Of a stretch of 11,626 nt of DNA, positions 6,401-11,626 are shown one piece after another. The translations under genes and the position numbers were made by a program. The DNA is taken from contig JBEKLJ010000110.1 in NCBI GenBank assembly GCA_050010255.1, forward strand, positions 1 through 11,626, in the 5' to 3' direction. Below the pieces are notes generated by a model. That model was given only the letters and a program-made list of their open reading frames with translations. It had not been told where the DNA came from and made no database searches. The stretch is from JBEKLJ01 sp050010255 (GTDB lineage: Bacteria; Acidobacteriota; Terriglobia; Bryobacterales; Bryobacteraceae). Positions within the stretch are counted from its first letter, which is position 1, and every line of letters begins with the position of its first letter.

Positions 6401-7885
6401 GGTGCCGGCCTTCAGGACCGTTGTCTTGGAGTCATCGAATCGGGGATTGAACTTCTTGTTCTCGTCGAAGACGCTGGTGCAGGCGCGGAAGGTGACGGCG
6501 CCGCTCTCGATCCTGGTGGGCCCCAGACGGTTGTGGAAGACGACTCCTTCTTCGAGGGCCTCAGCCGCCTCCCAGGAGTGCGCCGGCATCTCCTCGCGGC
6601 TTTCGAGACAAACCAGGTGCACCGACTTCACGCCCGGCAGGCGCAGGGCGCAGCGGGCGGCATCCATGGCCACGTCGCCGCCGCCGATCACCAACACGTT
6701 GGGGCCGATGGCCGGCGGCGCGCCGCTGTTGACCTGACGCAGAAACTCCAGGCCGGCCCACACGCCCGGGGCGTCCTCTCCGGGAATGCCGAGCTTGCGG
6801 CTGACCCACGCGCCAGGGGATACGAAAACGGCGTTGAACCCGGACTCCAGCAGACCCTTCGGATCGGCGACTCGCGTGTTGGTCCGCGCTTCGACGCCCA
6901 GGTCAAGGATGAACTGAATTTCCTTATCCAGGACATCTTCGGGAAGGCGATACCGCGGGATGCCGTAGCGGAGCATGCCGCCCAGGCGCGGCTGCGCGTC
7001 GAAGAGAGTCACGCCGTGGCCGGCCAGGGCCAGGTCGGAGGCCGCCGTCAAGCCGGCGGGCCCGCCGCCGATGATGGCCACCTTCGATTCCAGCTTGAGG
7101 GCCGCCGGCTTGGCGGCCGGATACTGCTCGGGGTTGGCGTGGACGTAGTCGGCGATGAACCGCTTGAGATCGCGGATGTTCACCGCCTCGTCGATTTCGC
7201 CGCGGTTGCAGGCGTCCTGGCAGGGATGCTGGCACACGCGCCCGCAAGCGGCCGGAAGAGGGCAGCGCTCGCGGATGAGCTCGTAGGCTTCCTTGAACTT
7301 TCCCGCGGCGGTCAGGGCCACATAGCCCTGGGCGTTCACACCGGCGGGACATTCAGCCTTGCACGGTGAGCGCCCTGCGGCTTTCGAGATCCCGAAGACA
7401 TTCGGAATTGCCTGCGGGTACGGCCGGAAGATCGCTTTGCGCGTGCCCAGGCGGCGGTCGAATTCGCTGGGCAGGTCAACGGGACAGGCCTCGGTGCAGT
7501 CACCGCAGGCGTTGCACTTGTGCAGGTCCACGTAGCGCGGGTTCTGGCGGATCTTGACCTTGAAATTGCCCGGCTGGCCGGATATTCCCTGAACGTCGGC
7601 CAGCGTGATTATCTCTATGTTCTTGTTCCGCGCGCACTCCACCAGCTTGGGCGAGAGGATGCACATGGCACAGTCGCCGGTGGGAAAGGTCTTGTCGAGC
7701 TGGGCCATGCGCCCGCCGATGGCCGGCGAGGAGTCCAGCAGGTAGACCTTGAAGCCGCTCTCGGCCAGGTCGAGAGAAGCCTGGATGCCGGTGATGCCGG
7801 CCCCGCAGACCAGCACGGCGCCGACGGCCTCGGGGGCGTTGCGTCCGTTTCCGTTTCCGTTTCCGCTGCCTGCCGTCACACTCAT
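3416..7885 (-). CDS. hdrA: Giant HdrA fusion: double HdrA with an inserted GltD/NfnB NAD(P)H-oxidoreductase module
   Basis: The protein has 1489 residues, against about 650 for ordinary HdrA. Residues 22-168 start an HdrA flavin domain (GAGITG at 28-33; LDKTFPTGDCAMCILSPK at 63-80) and the first half of its ferredoxin insert (CNACGDCTEACP, C124-C134; RKAIFRPYPQAIP). Residues about 172-625 are a GltD/NfnB-like module: iron-sulfur cysteines C175, C179, C214, C218, C222, C226; FAD site IIGGGPAGL (271-279); nucleotide site VIGGGDVAMDAAR (399-411); closing FAD motif GIFAGGDA (532-539). HdrA resumes with CLACGLCSECMQCVKAC (627-643), FIQCVGSRD and YCSSICC. Residues 929-1489 are a second HdrA: CHCG domain (FICHCG, C935/C937; VVASCSPRTHE), FAD site IIGGGLAGM (1072-1080), QCVESRN, YCSRVCC and a C-terminal two-cluster ferredoxin (C1420-C1430, C1450-C1460). 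Predicted cofactors are three FADs and many [4Fe-4S] clusters. HdrA is the flavin-based electron-bifurcating subunit of heterodisulfide-reductase complexes; the insert suggests that NAD(P)H is the donor. The protein is soluble, with no membrane segment seen. The gene starts 3 nt after hdrB, without a good ribosome site, so coupling is likely. Homologous fusions probably exist in other anaerobes; the frame is intact throughout. Confidence 0.93.
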   Translation of the reverse strand: MSVTAGSGNGNGNGRNAPEAVGAVLVCGAGITGIQASLDLAESGFKVYLLDSSPAIGGRMAQLDKTFPTGDCAMCILSPKLVECARNKNIEIITLADVQGISGQPGNFKVKIRQNPRYVDLHKCNACGDCTEACPVDLPSEFDRRLGTRKAIFRPYPQAIPNVFGISKAAGRSPCKAECPAGVNAQGYVALTAAGKFKEAYELIRERCPLPAACGRVCQHPCQDACNRGEIDEAVNIRDLKRFIADYVHANPEQYPAAKPAALKLESKVAIIGGGPAGLTAASDLALAGHGVTLFDAQPRLGGMLRYGIPRYRLPEDVLDKEIQFILDLGVEARTNTRVADPKGLLESGFNAVFVSPGAWVSRKLGIPGEDAPGVWAGLEFLRQVNSGAPPAIGPNVLVIGGGDVAMDAARCALRLPGVKSVHLVCLESREEMPAHSWEAAEALEEGVVFHNRLGPTRIESGAVTFRACTSVFDENKKFNPRFDDSKTTVLKAGTVIVTIGQGIDSAQLGVAAGPGGRIAADKETLATSVAGIFAGGDAVLGPASMVDAMAQGHRAAEAIGAFLRGAKPVQVPVAVREELAPNPRPDAPRQDRVKMPQAALAQRRNEFAEINLGYSVEQAIAEAKRCLACGLCSECMQCVKACSAGAVCHDQRPAEFEIDVGSVILTPGFEEFQASLRGEFGHGRYANVLSSVQFERMLSAAGPTGGHIERPSDGGQVRKIAFIQCVGSRDAARGNGYCSSICCMSATKEAMVALEHARGQDLDITIFCMDVRAFGKEFDSYVNRARDEHGVKYVRAIPSRVVQMPGTKTPRVRYFDATGAERHEDFDLVVLSVGMRVNSALQDMTRRLGVELNEFGFARTDRLAPLATSQPGLYVAGAFQEPKDIPESVAQASAAAACAMDQLAAVRGAMIQRREYPWERDVTDESPRVGVFICHCGHNIASVIDVDQVARRAAGMRNVCHAEASLYTCSDTNQQHIKDMIRQHQLNRLVVASCSPRTHEILFQETLRESGLNQYLFAMTNIRDQCSWVHKDDPAAATDKAVDLMAMAVARARHLKPLETGQLPVTASALIIGGGLAGMTAALGIANQGYEVHLVEKEPALGGLLRNIHRTLERADVQSYLSELAAKVQSHPRINVYLKSTPASISGHVGNFKSVLSVDGQEKPISHGVVIVATGGEERPTELYLHGKNPRVSTQSKLAAALAGGVLPDELAGRPDPTVVMIQCVESRNDEHPYCSRVCCSEAVKNALEIKRRLPRANVVVLGRDVRTYGFRELFFQEAREKGVLFVRHPDKMDPVVVEEGGRLKVTVHDSSSNRDLVLRPDLLVLSTGIAPAAGNPALSGLLRSALTADGFFLEAHPKLRPVDLTNEGEFLCGLAHSPRFIDETIAQAQATVGRATTVLSKTHLEIPGQVATVDPENCVACATCVKVCPYGAPMINELHKAEIQGAKCMGCGSCAAACPARTITLRHQEDQALVAMLDELLVGGGVA
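3425..3430 (-). promoter_or_regulatory. Strong ribosome binding site of mvhD
   Basis: GGAGGT on the minus strand, 5 nt before the ATG. It lies within the last codons of the giant hdrA gene and probably boosts synthesis of this small subunit relative to the large one. Confidence 0.7.
6011..7372 (-). other. GltD/NfnB-like NAD(P)H:flavin module inserted in the HdrA ferredoxin domain
   Basis: This is the part of the hdrA fusion coding for residues about 172-625. HdrA blocks on both sides would be contiguous in an ordinary HdrA: RKAIFRPYPQAIP ends just before it, and a cysteine-rich cluster block restarts just after it. The module carries its own two-cluster N-terminus, FAD-binding domain and pyridine-nucleotide domain. 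The second nucleotide-binding strand ends LVCLESREEMP (about 424-434), not the YRR.EE.MP form I associate with NADPH-specific GltD, so NADH use is possible. Confidence 0.8.
7845..7862. repeat. Hexanucleotide tandem repeat (ccgttt)x3 near the hdrA start
   Basis: Three perfect copies of ccgttt, followed by a degenerate ccgctg unit. On the minus strand they encode an alternating Gly-Asn run (residues 8-14) ahead of the first flavin domain. The 6-bp period keeps the frame if slippage changes the copy number. Confidence 0.9.
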
Positions 7886-7888
7886 GCC

Positions 7889-8755
7889 TCAGCGCCCGAT
7901 TCCTTTGGATTCCAGCAGCCCTTGCGGTTCTACCACCAGGCTGCTCAACGACAGCTCGCCGGCGGAACAACCCATGGCCAGGCCCAGCAGTTGCGTGAAG
8001 TAAAACACCGGGAGGTTGTATTCGCGGCCGAACTTGCGCTCGATGTCGCGCTGCCGCATGTCCAGGTTCAATTGGCACAGGGGGCAGGCGGTGGCGATGC
8101 AGTCCGCCCCGGCGGCCTGGGCCATAGAGAGGATCTGGTTCGTCAGGTCCAGCACGATGCTGGCGTCGGTGATGGAGAAGGCCGCGCCGCAGCACTCGGT
8201 CTTGTGGGGCCACTCCAGGGGCGTGGCTCCCGCCGTCTCCATGAGCTGGTCCATCAACGTGGGGTTCTCGGCGTCGTCGAAGTTGGTGATCTCGGGCGGG
8301 CGCGTCAGCAGGCAGCCGTAGTAGCAGGCAACTTTCAGCCCGGCCAGAGGCCGCGAGATCGCCTGGGCGATACGCGCGCGCCCAATGTCGCGGCAAAGAA
8401 TCTCGAGCAGGTGGCGAACCGGCGTCCGGCCGTCGTAGTCGCTTCCCACAACCTGGGCCACTTTGGCGCGCACCGTGGCATCGCCGGCGATGTGATGGTT
8501 GGCCATTTTGAGCCGGCTGTAGCAGGCGGCGCAGGCTACCGCGACAGTACTGCCGCCGGCGGCCGCAAGGCTCTTGGCCGGCAGCGCGTCGGCGAGCAGC
8601 GCATCGGTGCTATGAGCGGCCGTGGAGCCGCAACAGATCCAGTCCTTCAGCTCGGGCAAATCCAGGCCCAGCCGCGCCGCCACCGCCAGCGTGGAGCGGT
8701 GGAAGTCTCTGGCCGTCCCATCCAGCGCACAGCCGGGGAAGAAGACGTAACTCAC
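7889..8755 (-). CDS. hdrB: HdrB, CCG-domain heterodisulfide-reductase catalytic subunit
   Basis: This 288-residue protein is the usual length for HdrB. It has both cysteine-rich CCG domains complete: C9, C41-C42, C75-x2-C78 in the first (FFPGC, ICCGS, CAACYSRL) and C148, C188-C189, C224-x2-C227 in the second (YYGC, ECCGA, CPLCQLNL). In methanogen HdrB these motifs bind two noncubane [4Fe-4S] clusters, which reduce the CoM-S-S-CoB disulfide. A bacterium does not normally have that disulfide, so the acceptor here is unknown (another thiol/disulfide, or a pure electron relay). The start is GTG at 8753-8755, overlapping the hdrC stop as GTGA, and is supported by GGGAGGT 5 nt upstream. It is soluble, with no membrane segment. 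It forms a pair with HdrC immediately upstream and contacts HdrA encoded downstream. Confidence 0.93.
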   Translation of the reverse strand: MSYVFFPGCALDGTARDFHRSTLAVAARLGLDLPELKDWICCGSTAAHSTDALLADALPAKSLAAAGGSTVAVACAACYSRLKMANHHIAGDATVRAKVAQVVGSDYDGRTPVRHLLEILCRDIGRARIAQAISRPLAGLKVACYYGCLLTRPPEITNFDDAENPTLMDQLMETAGATPLEWPHKTECCGAAFSITDASIVLDLTNQILSMAQAAGADCIATACPLCQLNLDMRQRDIERKFGREYNLPVFYFTQLLGLAMGCSAGELSLSSLVVEPQGLLESKGIGR

Positions 8756-9318
8756 TCGTCACCTCCCTGGGAGGCCCGGCGAAACATGGCCTTCCTCTGT
8801 GCCCGCCCGCTCACCTGCGGCCCCAGCAGCGGGAGCTTGCCCTTGGCGAGCATCATCGGGGCCTTGCCGGCGTCCTCCAGGAGACGCCCGCTACGGAGCT
8901 TGTAGGCGATCATCAAGCCCAGTTCGTGGACCCGGCCACGATTGCGGACGCTCAAGAGGAAAGCATCGTTGAACACCGGCACTGTCGTCTCGGGAACGGC
9001 TTTGCCGGCGGCCCGGCTCATGGCCCGCAGAGCGTCGTTCATGGCGGCGACGTCCACCTGCTGTGGACAACGCGTAGTGCAGGTCTGACAAGAGGTGCAC
9101 TCCCAGATGAAGCGGCTGGCGAGGACCGCCTCGCGCTGATCCATTTGCACCATCCGAACCAGCTCGTGGGGTTTCAGGTCGGACCGGGCGGCGACGGGGC
9201 AGCCGCTGGAGCACTTCGCGCACTGGTAACAGTTCATCGGCGCGGCCCCGCTGCGGGCTCTCACCTCGCTGGCCAGGCCGCCGCCGATGCCTTCGAGTTC
9301 GATTGCGGGCGCGGTCAT
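8752..9318 (-). CDS. hdrC: HdrC, two-[4Fe-4S] ferredoxin-like subunit
   Basis: This 188-residue protein has two classic [4Fe-4S] motifs: CYQCAKCSSGCP (C30, C33, C36, C40) and CTSCQTCTTRCP (C74, C77, C80, C84). A helical region follows with AMNDALRAM, VPVFNDAFLLSVRNRGRVHELG and a basic C-terminus. This is the pattern of soluble HdrC, which carries electrons from HdrA to the HdrB noncubane clusters. No membrane helices are seen, so it is not the membrane-bound HdrE/DsrM type. About 28 residues precede the first cysteine motif. The ATG overlaps the stop of the upstream glutamate-synthase-like gene (ATGA at 9315-9318), with GGAG 8 nt upstream. Confidence 0.93.
   Translation of the reverse strand: MTAPAIELEGIGGGLASEVRARSGAAPMNCYQCAKCSSGCPVAARSDLKPHELVRMVQMDQREAVLASRFIWECTSCQTCTTRCPQQVDVAAMNDALRAMSRAAGKAVPETTVPVFNDAFLLSVRNRGRVHELGLMIAYKLRSGRLLEDAGKAPMMLAKGKLPLLGPQVSGRAQRKAMFRRASQGGDE
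8761..8767 (-). promoter_or_regulatory. Strong ribosome binding site supporting the GTG start of hdrB
   Basis: GGGAGGT on the minus strand, 5 nt before the GTG at 8753-8755. It decides in favour of GTG as the start, because the family motif FFPGC begins only four codons later. Confidence 0.75.
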
Positions 9319-11626
9319 TTCTGCTTCTCCGAGCCGGACAGCACCGACAGCCTGACCGCACTGACCTTGCGGTAGACCTCCAGCGGGCTTCTGGCCTGTC
9401 CATCCACCGTCAGCAGGTCCTGCACCTTGATGCCGAAGAGCCGCTCATTCTCTTCCAGGTAGCCGCGGATCAGCCGCCAGTCCTTGTCCTCCATGGGGGA
9501 GAACACTCCGCCGTTGAGCTGGCGCTCGACCACGGTGCGGTGCGGGTCGCGGATGTAGATCGCCCCGCCGCTGGCGAGCGAAAAGATGTTGCTGCCGGGG
9601 TACGGCACGGCCTGCGGGAGCATGCGGCCGCGCCCGTCGAACTCGATCCCGTTGAGAATGACGAAACCGCCGCCGGCGAGCGGGTCCCCAGCCATGAACG
9701 ACTCCGCCAGAAAATCCAGACACGTGCCGTTGATGACCACGCGAGGCCGTCCCACGGCGTTGATCAGCGGCCTGCCCGCGGCGTTGCCCAGCACGTACAC
9801 CTCGCCGCCCTTGGCCCCGTACATGAACGTCTGTCCCACGTCGCCGTGGATGACGAGCTTGCCGCGTTTGGCGATCTGTGCGACCTGGTCCTGCGCGTTG
9901 CCGTGGATGTGGATCTCGAGGCCGTCCATGCCGCTAGCGGTGTAGTCGCCGTTCGAGCCATAGAGATCGATACGGACGCCGTCCGTCGCCGCGCCCAGGC
10001 CCACTCCCTGGAACCTCTGGCCGCGGAGACGGTACACGATGAACCGTTTCCAACCCGCTTGGTAGGCCTTGCGAAGCAGGACGGCGTCACAGTCCTCGCC
10101 CTCCGGCGGGAAGCCTTCGGCGTCGATGAGCAGGATCTCCTCGCCGGGCTGCGGGGCATCGAGGCCATGGCGCGTTGCCCAGGTGACCCGCCGCCAGAAT
10201 CGCGCCGCCGGCTCGTCAAAAAGCGGGGCCGAGTCGAAGAGCTGCTCCAACGCCTCCTCGACCACCTGGACGAGCGTGGCGCGGCGCTTGTCGCCGGTGT
10301 CGAACCGGCGGTCGTGGAGCAGCGTCAGCAGCTCGACGGCCGCGGCGCGGGACTTGGGGCCGGCCGCTCCCGCGATCACCGCCCGGCAGAACTGCCGCAA
10401 TCCGCCCGCCGGCCACGAGGACACGCTCTGCGCGTCGTTGAAGAGGCCTTCCACGTCGCCCTTTTGCAGCTTTTCCGCAACGCCGTCGGCCGATTCCGTG
10501 TTGTGGATCTCGCCGCTCCCCAGGTCACAGCGAACCGCGCCGCCATCCAGCTTGACCTCGCGGCCGAACTTGTCGGTGCAGGAGAGCCGCTTCTTGCCGT
10601 TTCCATCCGAGGCCACGGTAAAGATGAATGCGCCGCCGTCCGTGCTGGAACCGCCGCGAGCGTTCCAGTACTTGTCGGCCACGGGGCAGATACGCGGGTC
10701 CTCCTTGGCCAGGCTCCGCAGGGTAGCGTCGATGGCCTGCTTTTCCGAGCAGATCAACCCGACCTGAACTTCGCCGCTGTCCGAGAGGGCGAAGACCTGC
10801 GGGCGCAACATCGCCGTGTCGGTAATGCCCAACAACTGAAACTGATTCATGCGGCTGCGGGCGATGATGAAGAACCAGGGGCCGTCCGGCGAGGCATGCA
10901 TGTGGGTCGCTTGAATCTGTCGATAGATGGTCTGCTTTTCCGGCGGCAACTGATCGAAATCCAGCTCGGTGGTGGGGGCCAGGGCCTCGATGATGTACTC
11001 CAGCGGGTAGTGGTAGACGCGGTCCCACAAGTCGAAGAGCTGGACAGACACCTCCGTGTCGGTCAGGAACTGCTGGCGGATGTTCCGCTGCCGCAAGTAC
11101 TCGCACACCGAGTGGTAGTTGGCGAAGTCGCCGTTATGTACCAGCGCCTCGTTCAGGCCGACGAAGGGGTGCGCCCCGCCGGGATGCCACACCCGGCCCT
11201 TGGTGGGATAGCGCTGGTGGGCGATCCACACGTGCGCCTTCAACTCCTGGAGATGGTAATAGTCGACGTTCTGCTCGGCATATCCCACCATCTTGAAGAC
11301 CAGCAGGTTCCTGCCGTGCGAGAGCACGAACGCCCGCTTCTCCCCCAGGGAGGCGTAGAACGCCTCGTTGAGCTGGTAGGAGTTCCGCCACACAAACTCG
11401 TCTTCCAATTCGCGGGGCGTGAGTCCCTCTGGACCACTCCCTGACGGTCGTGGTTCAGTGCAGGCCGACGGCAGCACCGAACCGCGCGCGTCAGCAAGCG
11501 GCGTTGAACCGCTCAGCCCGCTCGCCTCGGCGAAAGCCCTCAGCGCCTCGGGCTTCGCGCGCGCCACGTAGCGGTGGACGTCCGGCGGGCGGACCTCCAG
11601 GCCCGGGATGTCGCGATAGTCGTCGA
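9315..11626 (-). CDS. Glutamate-synthase-like protein: class II glutamine amidotransferase + GXGXG domain, no FMN/synthase domain; 5' end outside window
   Basis: The frame is open to the window edge. A GTG at 11565-11567 gives 750 residues, but upstream codons continue as plausible protein (DDYRDIPGLEVRPPDVHRY), so the gene is probably cut by the window. Numbering from that GTG, residues 50-300 form a class II glutamine amidotransferase fold with WIAHQRYPTKG (114-124), HPGGAHPF and LVHNGDFANY (142-151). The N-terminal catalytic cysteine would lie upstream and cannot be checked. After a helical linker (about 380-470) and an ILLIDAEGF segment comes a GXGXG beta-helix domain (about 520-640: GVGLGAATDG, DGLEIHIHGNAQDQ, GKLVIHGDVGQ, GGEVYVLGNAAGRP). 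A C-terminal region of about 100 residues follows. In ordinary GltB a large FMN/[3Fe-4S] synthase domain separates these two parts; it is absent here, as in archaeal-type split glutamate synthases. The protein therefore cannot make glutamate alone. Its neighbour HdrA carries a GltD-like domain, so a Glt-Hdr complex is plausible but unproven. A palindromic repeat is embedded near its N-terminus. Confidence 0.85.
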   Translation of the reverse strand, partial: DDYRDIPGLEVRPPDVHRYVARAKPEALRAFAEASGLSGSTPLADARGSVLPSACTEPRPSGSGPEGLTPRELEDEFVWRNSYQLNEAFYASLGEKRAFVLSHGRNLLVFKMVGYAEQNVDYYHLQELKAHVWIAHQRYPTKGRVWHPGGAHPFVGLNEALVHNGDFANYHSVCEYLRQRNIRQQFLTDTEVSVQLFDLWDRVYHYPLEYIIEALAPTTELDFDQLPPEKQTIYRQIQATHMHASPDGPWFFIIARSRMNQFQLLGITDTAMLRPQVFALSDSGEVQVGLICSEKQAIDATLRSLAKEDPRICPVADKYWNARGGSSTDGGAFIFTVASDGNGKKRLSCTDKFGREVKLDGGAVRCDLGSGEIHNTESADGVAEKLQKGDVEGLFNDAQSVSSWPAGGLRQFCRAVIAGAAGPKSRAAAVELLTLLHDRRFDTGDKRRATLVQVVEEALEQLFDSAPLFDEPAARFWRRVTWATRHGLDAPQPGEEILLIDAEGFPPEGEDCDAVLLRKAYQAGWKRFIVYRLRGQRFQGVGLGAATDGVRIDLYGSNGDYTASGMDGLEIHIHGNAQDQVAQIAKRGKLVIHGDVGQTFMYGAKGGEVYVLGNAAGRPLINAVGRPRVVINGTCLDFLAESFMAGDPLAGGGFVILNGIEFDGRGRMLPQAVPYPGSNIFSLASGGAIYIRDPHRTVVERQLNGGVFSPMEDKDWRLIRGYLEENERLFGIKVQDLLTVDGQARSPLEVYRKVSAVRLSVLSGSEKQK
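11433..11502. repeat. Palindromic interspersed repeat (acidobacterial 'LADARGS' type) inside a coding region
   Basis: Arms at 11433-11459 and 11476-11502 are imperfect inverted repeats (19 of 27 positions complementary) around a 16-nt centre. On the minus strand the element is read in frame as STPLADARGSV...TEPRPSGSGPEG. I recall these peptides recurring in unrelated acidobacterial proteins as the translation of a genome-wide palindromic repeat, like REP/BIME elements. It sits in a linker before the amidotransferase core and does not break the frame. The hairpin is visible directly; the family membership is from memory. Confidence 0.7.

Noticed and set aside
7889..9318. HdrBC as glycolate oxidase GlcF or lactate utilisation LutA proteins, which share CCG domains
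   Set aside because: There is a separate HdrC with two ferredoxin motifs, the HdrB has the normal length with two complete CCG motifs, and hdrA and mvhD follow directly.
9303..11444. 713-residue open frame on the plus strand opposite the glutamate-synthase-like gene
   Set aside because: Antisense shadow with no recognisable motif; the minus strand shows amidotransferase and GXGXG motifs over the same bases.

Overview
The window most likely comes from a high-GC member of the Acidobacteriota, perhaps near Bryobacterales/Solibacterales, with an anaerobic or facultatively anaerobic redox metabolism. The taxonomic guess rests on two things. The protein fragment at the left edge has a C-terminal tail (STAPIDPARFEVPAGF) of a kind I associate with acidobacterial DUF4412-like proteins. 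The right-edge gene carries a palindromic repeat translated as LADARGS...EPRPSGSG, a peptide I recall as common inside acidobacterial proteins. Both are from memory, not a search.

Layout. Positions 1-467 (+) hold the 3' end of a Q/P-rich protein. Positions 468-983 contain no gene I can support. A dienelactone-hydrolase-family gene (984-1793, -) converges on the first gene; it has lost recognisable catalytic Cys and His. Positions 1794-2319 are a second gene-free stretch holding the hydrolase's likely promoter region and the end of the big operon.

The rest, 2320-11626, is one tightly packed minus-strand operon, read right to left: a glutamine amidotransferase/GXGXG glutamate-synthase-like protein (5' end outside the window), HdrC, HdrB, a giant 1489-residue HdrA fusion, MvhD and MetV. 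Adjacent genes overlap by 4 nt (ATGA or GTGA), except HdrB-HdrA, which are 3 nt apart. This indicates translational coupling and assembly into one complex.

The set resembles the HdrCBA-MvhD-MetVF methylene-tetrahydrofolate reductase cluster known from acetogens such as Moorella. It differs in three ways. HdrA is a tandem double HdrA. A GltD/NfnB-type NAD(P)H:flavin module is inserted inside the ferredoxin domain of its first half. The operon also begins with a GltB-derived protein that has the amidotransferase and GXGXG parts but not the FMN/synthase part. MetF is not in the window. My inference is a soluble, cytoplasmic, possibly electron-bifurcating complex. NAD(P)H would feed the HdrA flavins, with electrons leaving through MvhD, HdrBC, ferredoxin and a MetV-linked reductase. 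The role of the GltB-like protein is open.
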